Positions 1-8,550 of a DNA stretch of 64,000 bases are shown piece by piece. Both the position numbers and the translations under genes were made by a program. Origin of the DNA: Sphingobacterium paludis (GTDB taxonomy: Bacteria; Bacteroidota; Bacteroidia; Sphingobacteriales; Sphingobacteriaceae); the NCBI RefSeq assembly GCF_004364125.1, contig NZ_SNZV01000003.1, positions 433,991 to 497,990 of the forward strand. The letters run 5' to 3'. The notes under the pieces were generated by a model. The model was not told the origin of the DNA, searched no databases, and saw nothing but the letters and a program-made list of their open reading frames with translations. Within the stretch, counting starts at the first letter, position 1. The number at the start of each line of letters is the position of its first letter.

Positions 1-226
1 GAACTTCTTGTATACGCTGCAATCCACCCGCATCTTTATGGTAGACCACCATGTCTAAAGGGTGTAAAGGCTGGAAGAGATTGGCCGATATTTTAGCTTT
101 AGGTTTCTTCGCGCCATTGATCAGAAACGCTTGCATACCAAAAGCTTCAGTAAATACATGTGCTACGATGCTACTCTCTGAGTAGCTCGTCGTTTTTAAG
201 GCTATTCCTTTTGTTTTATGGAGCAT
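1..226 (-). CDS. recO: DNA repair protein RecO, N-terminal part (cut by window edge)
   Basis: Reverse-strand reading from the ATG at 226 gives about 75 residues beginning MLHKTKGIALKTTSYSESS and continuing with VFTEAFG, FLINGAKKPKAK and LQPLHPLDMVVYHK. These fit the OB-fold N-terminus of RecO, which loads RecA at gaps with RecF and RecR. The rest of the gene lies outside the window. A possible -7 element (TATATTTG on the minus strand, 252-245) sits just upstream of the start, so the leader would be very short. The gene is divergent from rpmB. Identification is by recognition of the N-terminal pattern only. Confidence 0.85.
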   Translation of the reverse strand, partial: MLHKTKGIALKTTSYSESSIVAHVFTEAFGMQAFLINGAKKPKAKISANLFQPLHPLDMVVYHKDAGGLQRIQEV

Positions 227-488
227 TCCGTTTTGTTGATCGCTCAAATATACAAAGGAATAAGAAAGGCGCGTAAGGCATGGATGTGAATTGTGGAAAA
301 CTATTTGTTCGGCGATCGGCCGATTCGGGTGGAGAAAAAGCTTACTTTTGCGATATACAGCAAGGTGCTTCCCAAAATTTAAAAATTATTATTTCCCTTC
401 CTTGCAATTCCCAAAAGAAATATTGATATTTGCAAACTCTTTGTGAAAAGAGGAAAAAGACAATAGATAACATTAAAAATCAAATATC

Positions 489-722
489 ATGTCAAGAATT
501 TGTGATTTAACAGGCAAGGCGGCATTAAAAGGAAATAACGTTTCGCACTCAAACGTAAAGACTAAGCGTAAATTTTACCCGAATTTACAGACTAAACGTT
601 TCTACATTCCAGAAGAAGATCGTTGGATTACGTTGAAAGTATCAACATCTGCAATCAAAACTATTAACAAGAACGGTATTACAGCAGTTATCAATAAATT
701 TATCCAAAAAGGATCTATTTAA
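489..722 (+). CDS. rpmB: 50S ribosomal protein L28
   Basis: A 77-residue basic protein beginning MSRICDLTGKAALKGNNVSHSN, the typical L28 start. It has the TKRKFYPNLQ and KRFYIPEEDRW segments and full length for the family. It is a component of the large ribosomal subunit. It is followed after 70 bp by rpmG and then a small DUF4295-type gene, a cluster order common in Bacteroidota and probably one transcript. No Shine-Dalgarno sequence is visible before the ATG; the upstream leader is A-rich, as usual in this phylum. Confidence 0.97.
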   Translation: MSRICDLTGKAALKGNNVSHSNVKTKRKFYPNLQTKRFYIPEEDRWITLKVSTSAIKTINKNGITAVINKFIQKGSI

Positions 723-792
723 TTAACACCGCCTGTTATCAAAATATTCATGAAATCTATCTGTCAGCTGGCGGATTAAACAACGTAAAACA

Positions 793-975
793 ATGGCTAA
801 AAAGGGAAATAGAGTACAAGTAATCTTAGAATGTACTGAGCACAAGGAAAGTGGTCTTCCGGGCATGTCTCGTTATATCACTACGAAGAACAAAAAGAAC
901 ACAACAGAGCGTTTGGAATTGAAAAAATTCAATCCTGTGCTTAGAAAAGTAACTGTTCACAAAGAAATTAAGTAA
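793..975 (+). CDS. rpmG: 50S ribosomal protein L33
   Basis: A 60-residue protein beginning [18 protein letters not shown], with the [12 protein letters not shown] motif and a [16 protein letters not shown] tail, diagnostic for L33. The zinc-binding cysteine pairs of some L33 proteins are missing; only a single Cys is seen near residue 14, so this is the zinc-independent form. It lies between rpmB and the DUF4295-type gene on the same strand and is presumably co-transcribed with them. Confidence 0.97.
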   Translation: MAKKGNRVQVILECTEHKESGLPGMSRYITTKNKKNTTERLELKKFNPVLRKVTVHKEIK

Positions 976-1015
976 TTCACTTTCGAGCATTTTGCTCGCT
1001 TAAAAATATAAAACA

Positions 1016-1177
1016 ATGGCAAAGAAAGCAGTTGCATCGTTACAAAAAGGGGGTGGTAAAGAGTTTACTAAGGTTGTCCTTACCGCTAAATCTGCAAAAA
1101 CTGGAGCCTATACTTTCAAAGAGAGTATGGTGCACAACGATAAAGTAAAAGAGGTTTTAGCAGCAGCTTCTAAATAA
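1016..1177 (+). CDS. Small ribosome-cluster protein, DUF4295 type
   Basis: A 53-residue basic protein, too short for many gene callers, starting MAKKAVASLQKGGGKEFTK and ending KVKEVLAAASK. Small proteins of this form follow rpmG in most Bacteroidota and are named DUF4295; their function is unknown to me. The ATG follows an A-rich leader 40 bp after rpmG, which argues for co-expression with the two ribosomal proteins. The lysine richness and context suggest, as an inference, a ribosome-associated role. Recognition is by pattern and context, not a search. Confidence 0.9.
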   Translation: MAKKAVASLQKGGGKEFTKVVLTAKSAKTGAYTFKESMVHNDKVKEVLAAASK

Positions 1178-1224
1178 GCTAAGCAGGAATTTTCCTTTTT
1201 TAAAGTTTATCTTTAAAAAGAAAG

Positions 1225-1258
1225 AAGCCGTTTTGGTATACGCCGAAAGGGCTTTTTT
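1225..1258 (+). terminator. Probable intrinsic terminator after the rpmB cluster
   Basis: A short stem, AAGCC (1225-1229) with GGCTT (1250-1254), is followed by a T run to 1258. An A/T-only inverted repeat lies just before it (about 1196-1219). It is placed between the DUF4295-type gene and ftsY. The stem is weak, so this is tentative. Confidence 0.5.
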
Positions 1259-1326
1259 AGTATAGCTGATTTTGCCTATATTTGGCAGGTTGTAAGCAAG
1301 GCATAACCATTTCTAATAGGTTACAT

Positions 1327-2289
1327 ATGGGATTATTCGATTTCTTTAAGAAAAAGCAGGAAACAGAAGAGGCACAAGAAGCTCTTGATAAAGGTTTGGA
1401 AAAAACAAAAGAGGGTTTTCTTTCCAAAATTACCAAAGCAGTAGTCGGTAAATCGACCATCGATGATGAGGTACTGGATAATCTGGAAGAGGTGTTGGTG
1501 ATGTCGGACGTAGGGGTAACCACAACGCTGAAAATTGTTGACCGTATTCAGAAGCGTGCTGCACGAGATAAGTATGTCACAACAGATGACCTGAACCGCT
1601 TGCTGAAAGAAGAAATTCAAGACCTGCTTGCGGAGAATAATAGCAATGATTTTGAAACTTTTGAATATGGTAGCCATAAGCCCTATGTGATCATGGTTGT
1701 GGGCGTAAATGGCGTGGGCAAAACCACGACCATAGGCAAGCTTGCACATCAGCTTAAAGAGGCGGGCAACAAAGTGGTCCTGGGCGCTGCCGACACCTTT
1801 CGTGCTGCGGCTGTTGACCAAATACAACTTTGGGGAGACCGCGTCGGTGTTCGCGTTGTCGCGCAACCCATGGGTTCTGATCCCGCATCCGTTGCCTACG
1901 ACACGGTTAAGTCTGCTGTAGCAAACGGCGACGATGTGGCAATTATTGATACTGCCGGACGTTTGCATAATAAAGTCGGCTTAATGAACGAGCTGACGAA
2001 AATTAAAAACGTCATGCAGAAAGTAGTGCCCGATGCACCGCATGAAATATTATTGGTGTTAGATGCTTCTACCGGGCAGAATGCTATCGAACAGGCGACG
2101 CAATTTACGCAGGCCACCGATGTGAATGCGCTAGCGTTGACCAAGCTAGACGGTACCGCTAAAGGTGGCGTTGCCATCGGCATATCGGACCAGTTTAAAA
2201 TTCCCGTGAAGTATATCGGCGTAGGCGAGAAAATCGGCGATTTGCAACTGTTCAATAAGAAAGACTTCGTCGAAAGTTTGTTTAAATAG
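1327..2289 (+). CDS. ftsY: Signal recognition particle receptor FtsY
   Basis: A 320-residue SRP-family GTPase that docks SRP-ribosome complexes at the inner membrane. The start is set at the ATG at 1327 because the protein then begins MGLFDFFKKKQETEE, the usual short Bacteroidota FtsY start without a long acidic domain; the reading frame itself stays open further upstream. An N-domain helical bundle is followed by the G domain with GVNGVGKTTTIGKLA (P-loop), the DTFRAAA motif, DTAGRLHNK and TKLDGTAKGG, and the C-terminal GVGEKIGDLQ. The next gene, rimO, follows in the same direction; this ftsY-rimO order is frequent in the phylum. Confidence 0.97.
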   Translation: MGLFDFFKKKQETEEAQEALDKGLEKTKEGFLSKITKAVVGKSTIDDEVLDNLEEVLVMSDVGVTTTLKIVDRIQKRAARDKYVTTDDLNRLLKEEIQDLLAENNSNDFETFEYGSHKPYVIMVVGVNGVGKTTTIGKLAHQLKEAGNKVVLGAADTFRAAAVDQIQLWGDRVGVRVVAQPMGSDPASVAYDTVKSAVANGDDVAIIDTAGRLHNKVGLMNELTKIKNVMQKVVPDAPHEILLVLDASTGQNAIEQATQFTQATDVNALALTKLDGTAKGGVAIGISDQFKIPVKYIGVGEKIGDLQLFNKKDFVESLFK

Positions 2290-2408
2290 GGAAACGTTTC
2301 ACGTTGAACCGGAATACAGCGGTTTCTTCGGGAGCGCAATAAAGGAAATTGAGGATACGCTCGGATGCTTGCCGAAAAGCGGGTAGCCCGAACGCTGAAG
2401 AGAAGAAG

Positions 2409-3743
2409 ATGAAAACAAAATATGCAAAGGTAGCGTCCCCGGTCAGTAAACCGCGGGTCAATGTCGTGACATTGGGCTGCTCCAAAAATATCCATGACTC
2501 CGAAGTCTTGATGGGGCAGTTGAAAGGCAACCAAATGGAAGTTGTGCACGAGGCTTCCAACATTCGTGCTCATGATATCGTCGTGATTAATACCTGTGGG
2601 TTTATCGACAATGCTAAGCAGGAGTCTATTGATACGATCCTACAATATTCAGCACTTAAAGACCAAGGTAAAGTTAATAAAGTGATTGTTACGGGTTGTC
2701 TTTCTGAACGGTATAAGCCTGAATTGCAGGCCGAAATTCCGAATGTGGACGCCTACTTTGGAACGAATGATTTACCCGAATTGTTGTCGACACTAGGCGC
2801 TGATTACCGGCATGAGCTGTTGGGCGAGCGCCTGCTAACGACACCTTCCCATTTTTCATACTTCAAAATTGCCGAAGGCTGTAACCGGCCTTGTTCGTTT
2901 TGCGCCATTCCGTTAATGCGCGGTAAACATGTGTCTAAATCTATAGATGATTTGGTGAAAGAAGCGAAGTTTTTGGTGTCAAATGGCACGAAAGAGCTGA
3001 TTCTTATAGCGCAAGACCTCACCTATTATGGTTTGGATATCTACGGTAAGCGAAATTTGGCTGATTTGATGCGGCATCTGTCAGATGTGGATGGTATCGA
3101 ATGGATTCGATTGCAGTACGCTTATCCGTCCGGCTTCCCGATGGATATCTTGGATGCGATGAATGAGCGCTCCAATATTTGCAATTACCTGGATATGCCC
3201 CTACAGCATATCAGCGACAACATGTTAAAATCCATGCGCCGCGGTACCAGCAAGCAAAAGCAAATTGATCTGGTTAATCAGATCCGTGATAAGGTGCCGG
3301 ATATCGCGCTACGCACTACGCTGATTTGTGGATACCCCGGAGAAACAGAGCAGGATTTTGAGGAGATGCTGGAATGGGTGGAGGCTTCTCGCTTTGATCG
3401 TTTGGGATGTTTTACCTATTCCCATGAAGAAAAGACCCATGCTTTTAGCTTAGTCGATGATATTGCTGAGGAGGTGAAGGAATCTCGTGTAGAGCAAATC
3501 ATGGAAGTACAGCAAGGCATTTCGTTTGAGAAAAACCAAAACAAGATCGGAAATACCTATAACGTATTAATCGACCGTCTTGATGGCGACTATTTCATTG
3601 GCCGTACGGAGTATGATTCGCCCGAGGTCGATAACGAAGTGGTGCTGAACGCAAAAGATAATTATGCCCGTATTGGCGACTTTGTTCAGGTTCATATTGA
3701 TCGGGCGGAAGACTTCGATCTTTACGGAACAGTAATAAAGTAA
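2409..3743 (+). CDS. rimO: Ribosomal protein S12 methylthiotransferase RimO
   Basis: A 444-residue radical-SAM enzyme that adds a methylthio group to a conserved aspartate of ribosomal protein S12. The N-terminal UPF0004 domain starts VNVVTLGCSKNIHDSE. The radical-SAM CxxxCxxC motif is seen in GCNRPCSFCAIP. The C-terminal TRAM domain includes the FIGRTEYDSPEVDNEV region. The ATG at 2409 is chosen over an in-frame start 60 bp upstream, because the extra residues have low-quality composition and the family begins close to this point. A strong hairpin follows the stop codon. Confidence 0.96.
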   Translation: MKTKYAKVASPVSKPRVNVVTLGCSKNIHDSEVLMGQLKGNQMEVVHEASNIRAHDIVVINTCGFIDNAKQESIDTILQYSALKDQGKVNKVIVTGCLSERYKPELQAEIPNVDAYFGTNDLPELLSTLGADYRHELLGERLLTTPSHFSYFKIAEGCNRPCSFCAIPLMRGKHVSKSIDDLVKEAKFLVSNGTKELILIAQDLTYYGLDIYGKRNLADLMRHLSDVDGIEWIRLQYAYPSGFPMDILDAMNERSNICNYLDMPLQHISDNMLKSMRRGTSKQKQIDLVNQIRDKVPDIALRTTLICGYPGETEQDFEEMLEWVEASRFDRLGCFTYSHEEKTHAFSLVDDIAEEVKESRVEQIMEVQQGISFEKNQNKIGNTYNVLIDRLDGDYFIGRTEYDSPEVDNEVVLNAKDNYARIGDFVQVHIDRAEDFDLYGTVIK

Positions 3744-3754
3744 AGATGCCTCCA

Positions 3755-3790
3755 TACAAATCGCGAGCCCTACAGCTCGCGATTTGTATT
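3755..3790. terminator. Strong hairpin terminator after rimO
   Basis: A perfect 13-bp stem, TACAAATCGCGAG (3755-3767) with its complement at 3776-3788, and an 8-nt loop. A/T-rich flanks on both sides make it usable from either direction. It lies 12 bp after the rimO stop codon. Confidence 0.85.
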
Positions 3791-3996
3791 TGATACGCTG
3801 TGGATCGGATAAGCTTGTATAAAGCTATTGTCAAATAAGCACTAAATTGGGATGTCATCTTCGACCTTTTCTGAAAATTATGTAATTTGACCAACTGTTC
3901 GGTGATACTCAAATTCGTTTTATCGATTGATTAGTATGCGTAAGAAGTTCATTCTTCACATCTTTTGATCCCGACGCAACAAAGTAGAAGAGATAA

Positions 3997-5586
3997 ATGA
4001 AAGCAACCTATATCGATTACAGCGATACCGCAAGTTTTTCCGACACCTTACTGGCCTATCTGTCGAATGATGAGCAACTGAAGCCATTTTACGGAGAGCG
4101 ACCAGATTTTGAAGGATTTCGCGCACAGATCGATCGGCGACAAGATTTCCCGCATCGGGAGCTGTTGGTTGCCCAGCTGAAGGAACAATATGGCGCGATC
4201 CTGGAACAATCGCCGCGTGTAGCGGCGCATGTGTCCCTGCTGGGCGAGCGGAATACATTTACGGTAACTACAGGGCATCAGCTCAATATATTCACTGGGC
4301 CGCTTTATTTTATCTTCAAAATCGTAACCGCCATACGCTTAGCGAAAGACTTAAAGGCAGCTTTTCCAGCCTATAACTTTGTGCCCGTTTATTGGATGGC
4401 TACCGAAGACCATGATTTTGCGGAAATTAACCATACGCGGGTCTTTGGGAAGAAGATCAGCTGGGACATTCCGGCTGTCTCGGGCACCGGTAGGATGTCT
4501 ACAGCTAGCATCGCCGATACGGTAAAGCAATATTGCAACACCTTTGGGTTATCGCCCAATGCCGATCGGCTGAAGGCCATTGTTGAGCAAGCCTATCTGC
4601 AAGGTTTATCCTTAGCGGATGCCACGAGAACGATGGTTAATGAACTTTTCAAACAGCAAGGGCTTGTGATTATTGATGCAGACCGGGAAGCCTTCAAGCG
4701 CGTTTTCATCCCTTGCATCGAGCAGGACATTCTGGAAGAAAAGAGTGTGAAAGCCATCGCGAACGCTTCGAAGAAGTTGGAGGATTTGGGCTTTCAAACG
4801 CAGGTTCACGCGCGAGACATCAACTTCTTTTACCTGACGGATGAATTCCGCGAACGCATTGTCCGCCTGCAAGATGGCCGTTTTGAAGTCCTTCATCAAG
4901 ATCTATACTTCAGCCCCGATGAGCTTAAAGCGGAGATTGAAAACCATCCGGAGCGGTTCAGTCCAAACGTGGTTATGCGCCCGTTGTATCAAGAGATTAT
5001 TCTGCCGAATTTGGCCTACATAGGCGGGGGGGCAGAAATTGTGTATTGGCTGCAACTGAAATCTAATTTCAATCAATATGATGCGCCGTTTCCTATCTTG
5101 GTACCCCGCAATTCGGCGATGATCACCGACGATAGTGTCACGAGTAAAATATTCCGTTTAGACCTCACCTTTAAAAGTATTTTTAAATCAGCAGATGCGT
5201 TGAAGAGTGAATACGTGCGCCGGCATACCAAACACCGTCTCAATTTACGCGACGAGTGGATGGAACTCAACTCCATCTTTGGCAAAATAAAGCTGCGCAC
5301 GCATAAGATTGATCCAAGCTTAGGAGCCAGCACGGAAGCCGTAAAAGCGCGATTGAAGAAAGCAATCAATAGCTTGGAGAAGAAGCTCCTTAAAGCCGAC
5401 AAACACAATTACGAAGATGCGCTGATCCAAATAGAGCGCGTCAAGGATAAGCTTTTCCCCAACGGCGGTCTGCAGGAGCGATCGGAAAACTTTGCCTCGC
5501 TATATGTTAAGCACGGGGAGCCTCTGATAGACGAGCTGGAAAAGCACTTCAATCCGCTCGACTTTAAATTTACAATCCTATACTAG
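3997..5586 (+). CDS. bshC: Putative cysteine ligase BshC (bacillithiol synthesis)
   Basis: 529 residues, normal BshC length. It begins MKATYIDYSDTASFSDTLL and contains VTTGHQLNIFTGPLYFIFK, YWMATEDHDFAEINH and LVPRNSAMITD, all typical of BshC, with a long C-terminal coiled coil (about residues 390-490). BshC is proposed to add cysteine to GlcN-malate in the last step of bacillithiol formation. Its stop codon overlaps the GTG start of a Crp-like regulator by one base, so the two are translationally coupled. No bshA or bshB is in the window. Confidence 0.93.
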   Translation: MKATYIDYSDTASFSDTLLAYLSNDEQLKPFYGERPDFEGFRAQIDRRQDFPHRELLVAQLKEQYGAILEQSPRVAAHVSLLGERNTFTVTTGHQLNIFTGPLYFIFKIVTAIRLAKDLKAAFPAYNFVPVYWMATEDHDFAEINHTRVFGKKISWDIPAVSGTGRMSTASIADTVKQYCNTFGLSPNADRLKAIVEQAYLQGLSLADATRTMVNELFKQQGLVIIDADREAFKRVFIPCIEQDILEEKSVKAIANASKKLEDLGFQTQVHARDINFFYLTDEFRERIVRLQDGRFEVLHQDLYFSPDELKAEIENHPERFSPNVVMRPLYQEIILPNLAYIGGGAEIVYWLQLKSNFNQYDAPFPILVPRNSAMITDDSVTSKIFRLDLTFKSIFKSADALKSEYVRRHTKHRLNLRDEWMELNSIFGKIKLRTHKIDPSLGASTEAVKARLKKAINSLEKKLLKADKHNYEDALIQIERVKDKLFPNGGLQERSENFASLYVKHGEPLIDELEKHFNPLDFKFTILY

Positions 5587-6191
5587 TGGATAACGCCGCA
5601 CATATTTTGCAAGATAGCCGCTTCTATACCTACTACAGGGAGAAGGGTGGCTTATCGCGCGATGATTTTGAAGCGCTCAAGCCGTACTATGCTTTCAAGA
5701 CGGTACCGCATAACACCTACCTCTTGCGTGCAGGTGAAGTTGGTCACTATGCCTTCTTTGTGGAGAGTGGTTTATTGCAGTCTTTCTCCTTGGACGAAAA
5801 AGGGGGGGAGCACATCTTGCAGTTTGCACCGGAAAATTGGATTATAGCGGATAGAGCTAGTCAATATTTTAACAAGCCCTCGGATTATTACATTAAAGCC
5901 ATTGAGTATTCCACGGTGGTGTATATACAGCCCACATTTATGGAAAAAGCTTCGCAACGGCGCACTGAATTTGCCTGCTTTCTGGAAAATTCGCTGCAGC
6001 GCAATATTTACATACAGCAGAAACGAATCAACTCCCTGCTGGCGATGACGGCGAAGGAACGTTACCTCTCGTTCATGGACATGTATCCCGGGTTGCTCCT
6101 GCGGGTGCCACAATGGATGATTGCTTCGTATTTGGGTATTACCCCGGAAAGTCTTAGCCGTGTGCGTCGGGAACTTCTTAGCGACCGGTAG
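5586..6191 (+). CDS. Crp/Fnr-family transcriptional regulator
   Basis: About 201 residues with a GTG start whose G is the last base of the bshC stop codon. The N-terminal cyclic-nucleotide-binding-like beta barrel has VPHNTYLLRAGEVGHYAFFVESG and an EHILQFAPENWI core. The C-terminal winged helix ends in the recognition-helix pattern SYLGITPESLSRVRRELL, common in Bacteroidota Crp-like proteins. The residues that bind cAMP in E. coli Crp are not obvious, so the ligand is unknown. Coupling to bshC suggests, as an inference, a link to thiol or redox status. It converges with ctlX, with only 4 bp between the two genes. Confidence 0.88.
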   Translation: MDNAAHILQDSRFYTYYREKGGLSRDDFEALKPYYAFKTVPHNTYLLRAGEVGHYAFFVESGLLQSFSLDEKGGEHILQFAPENWIIADRASQYFNKPSDYYIKAIEYSTVVYIQPTFMEKASQRRTEFACFLENSLQRNIYIQQKRINSLLAMTAKERYLSFMDMYPGLLLRVPQWMIASYLGITPESLSRVRRELLSDR

Positions 6192-6195
6192 GCAA

Positions 6196-7110
6196 TTAAT
6201 AAAATACTTCTGCAACCATACAACGTGCGCTACCGCCACCACCTTGTTCTATCGTGCCGAGTGGGGAATGTATGATACAGCCATATTTTTCGAGCTCCTT
6301 TATCTGCGCGGCCGTAAAGCTGTGGTAGGCCTGCGTACTCATCACGATATGCGGCTCGCCTGTTATAGCATGTACCTCTAAAATGTTTCCGGCGAAATTT
6401 GTCATCTGTTGTTCGCTAATTTCGACAATGCTTTTTCCACTATCTTGCAAGCGGGTGATCAGTTGCTCCCGAGCGAGGAGATTGTCTACCGCCTCCAGGC
6501 ATACCACGGCGAAGGCCGTCCCGATGGAAAGCATCACATTGGTGTGGTAGATGGCTTTGCGCAGCCCGTCAACGGTTTGATTTGCCTCAAAGATAAAGGG
6601 ATCATATCCTAAATCCAGACAAAATTGATGCACGATTCCGGCATCTGCCCGGGGTGATAATGCGCAGTATGCTATTCGCTTCACTCGATCCAAGATCAAA
6701 CTTCCTGTGCCTTCCAAAAAGCGATGTTCCCGTTCATAGGCCGTGTAATCTATTAAATCGTCAAATGCTAAGCCCCATTTTTCCAGCGCTTCCACATAGT
6801 TTAGTTGCCGTTCGCGGCGGCGATTATCGGCAAACATCGGGTACAGCACGGCAGATCTTTTGTGGAAGGATATGCAATTGTTTGGAAAAACACTGTCAGG
6901 TGTGTCAAACAATCCCTCATCCTGCAGCACCAGTGTATTGATTTTATGGTCGCTAAGTTGCTCTACAAAGCGATCAAACTCCTGCAGGGCTAGCTCTGCG
7001 GCATTGTGTGCGGTGATATCTGCTTGAAAATAGTTGTTTACAACCGTCTCCTCATTCTTTCGGAAACGGTATGGCCTAACCAATAGAACAGTGTCTGTCG
7101 TCTGTTTCAT
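6196..7110 (-). CDS. ctlX: Citrulline-utilization-type hydrolase CtlX (amidinotransferase fold)
   Basis: 304 residues of the guanidine-modifying (arginine deiminase/DDAH) fold. Visible are RPYRFRKNEET near the start, DSVFPNNCISFH (substrate-side Asp/Asn), FLEGTGSLILD, YHTNVMLSIG (catalytic His) and, near the C-terminus, EQGGGGSARCMVAEV with the nucleophilic cysteine. The pattern matches the family named CtlX, linked to citrulline use, a name I give from memory. The neighbouring gene on the same strand, 4 bp upstream, is another member of the same fold, so they probably form one operon. The exact substrate is not decided by sequence alone. Confidence 0.85.
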   Translation of the reverse strand: MKQTTDTVLLVRPYRFRKNEETVVNNYFQADITAHNAAELALQEFDRFVEQLSDHKINTLVLQDEGLFDTPDSVFPNNCISFHKRSAVLYPMFADNRRRERQLNYVEALEKWGLAFDDLIDYTAYEREHRFLEGTGSLILDRVKRIAYCALSPRADAGIVHQFCLDLGYDPFIFEANQTVDGLRKAIYHTNVMLSIGTAFAVVCLEAVDNLLAREQLITRLQDSGKSIVEISEQQMTNFAGNILEVHAITGEPHIVMSTQAYHSFTAAQIKELEKYGCIIHSPLGTIEQGGGGSARCMVAEVFY

Positions 7111-7114
7111 AGCG

Positions 7115-8029
7115 TTAATCTCTATAGAGTGGAAGTGTCGAGCATCGTAACAAGCCCTCTTGTTTGCCTATTTCATGGTATGGAATGGTTTCTACATGAA
7201 AACCTTGTTCCCTCAACCATCGGTTCAAGCGATCAAACCGCTCTTCCGTAACAACCGTCTCTTCGGAAATTGAAAAGACATTGCTAAACATCTGGTACAT
7301 TTCGTCCGCGGTAATATGAAACAAGTTTTCTTCACCAAATAGGCTTTTAAGGTACTCGTATTCATCAGGATTTCGAAAACCTCCCTTAAAGATAATGGCT
7401 TTATCGGTGCCCACCGGTTGAAAACAGCAGTCGAGATGCAAAGCATTGCTACGGGCGTCAATCATGGATTTTATCAGATCGAAGGCAATCACTTTTTTTT
7501 CAGGAAAGAGTTCTCGAAGGAAATGTACACCTTCCATATTGGTTCGTGCGGTGTTCAGGTCGGCGTAATCGGCACCAAGGTAGGTGCCTACAAAAAGGAA
7601 TTCGTTCCAAACGAGCACGTCGCCACCTTCAATATGCACTTCTTCTGGCGGAACAATTAGTTGCGCTGGTGCAAGCTGCCGCACGATGTGCTGGATAGCT
7701 TGCCATTCGCCGGCTCGATCAGGCAGTATGTTCGCTTTGATAAGCATATCGTCGACAACGAAGCCTATATCGCGTGAAAAAATTTGATTTAAATCAGGGA
7801 TAATTTCTGGCCGGTATACGCTGACGTTATGCCGCTCCAAGACTTGTAGAAAACTATGCATCTCGTGCTGCATCGCGGCTTCAAGCGGATAGGTTCCTGC
7901 TAGGATATGTTCCAGCGATTTTGGATCGTAGGCTTCACTTGCGTCCGGTGTTGGTCCGTTCTGATCGGCCGTTCCAAGAATAACAGCCCGTAATCGACTC
8001 GTCTCGTTTTTTACAGAAAGCTTCAACAT
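7115..8029 (-). CDS. Arginine deiminase / dimethylargininase-like hydrolase
   Basis: About 304 residues; the start is taken at the ATG at 8029 (MLKLSVKNETSRLRAVILG), seven codons into the open frame, since the family begins near this VKNETxxLR pattern. Fold motifs are FSRDIGFVVDDML, VHIEGGDVLVWN (GGD), ALHLDCCFQPVG (catalytic His) and LLRCSTLPLYRD with the catalytic cysteine at the extreme C-terminus. It is likely a hydrolase or amidinotransferase acting on an arginine-like guanidine. It lies directly upstream of ctlX with 4 bp between them. Together they could form successive steps on arginine-derived compounds, which is an inference. Confidence 0.8.
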   Translation of the reverse strand: MLKLSVKNETSRLRAVILGTADQNGPTPDASEAYDPKSLEHILAGTYPLEAAMQHEMHSFLQVLERHNVSVYRPEIIPDLNQIFSRDIGFVVDDMLIKANILPDRAGEWQAIQHIVRQLAPAQLIVPPEEVHIEGGDVLVWNEFLFVGTYLGADYADLNTARTNMEGVHFLRELFPEKKVIAFDLIKSMIDARSNALHLDCCFQPVGTDKAIIFKGGFRNPDEYEYLKSLFGEENLFHITADEMYQMFSNVFSISEETVVTEERFDRLNRWLREQGFHVETIPYHEIGKQEGLLRCSTLPLYRD

Positions 8030-8140
8030 AACAATGAATGTAGGTCGCAAATATGAAATAAAGATAGTTAATTATTTTGATCACTAATCTGTAGCGTGGG
8101 TGTTATTTTTTTCGATTAATGAATAAATTATCTTCACGAG

Positions 8141-8305
8141 TTGGAACTTTATGACCGTGTGTATGCGGACTGTGCGCGCTGTTCAGACGGTGTGGATTAT
8201 ATCGTGACGATCGATGATGGGACACGTATTATCAAACAAAGTATCGGTTTCCAAAACCAAGGAAAAGGCTTGGCCGCTTTCCGGTCATTTCTAGACAAAT
8301 TATAG
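8141..8305 (+). pseudogene. Fragment of a small protein lacking its N-terminus
   Basis: An open frame of about 54 codons reading ELYDRVYADCARCSDGVDY, then IVTIDDGTRI and a KGLAAFRSFLDKL end before TAG at 8305. The composition is protein-like, but the only upstream in-frame codons lead straight to a TGA just before 8126, and no ATG is present (TTG at 8141 is the only candidate start). It reads as the C-terminal remnant of a small protein. I do not recognise the family. Confidence 0.4.
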
Positions 8306-8452
8306 GCTATAATCGTTTTGTTACGTTACAAAGGTGGGGGAATTACGCCTTCATAATCAGCAGTTTGTTGCGGTAAAGGGCTACAGAAACAGCCGTGATA
8401 TTTTTGTCGGAAAGAAATGAAACGCTCGGCTATTTATTAGCAGATAAAATCG

Positions 8453-8460
8453 TATTTTTG
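8453..8460 (+). promoter_or_regulatory. Probable -7 element upstream of gcvP
   Basis: TATTTTTG fits the Bacteroidota -7 consensus TAnnTTTG, about 90 bp before the gcvP start. No clear TTTG -33 partner is seen at the expected spacing, so confidence is modest. No glycine-riboswitch-like fold is evident between here and the start codon. Confidence 0.45.
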
Positions 8461-8550
8461 CACTCTCAAAACGTATATGAAAAAAGTGTCTTTCTATAGA
8501 CCTATTTGGATGGACTTAGGACGACGCAAAGCAAAAAGTTAAGCGCAACA

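Noticed and set aside
407..424. Similarity of the rpmB leader (AATTCCCAAAAGAAATATT) to the 29-bp island repeat
   Set aside because: Only a short imperfect match in A-rich sequence; not a third att copy.
1333..1968. Minus-strand 211-codon frame within ftsY
   Set aside because: Antisense shadow of a certain gene; composition is not protein-like.
8306..8550. Possible glycine riboswitch before gcvP
   Set aside because: No conserved aptamer core or tandem fold is visible; only a -7-like element was found.
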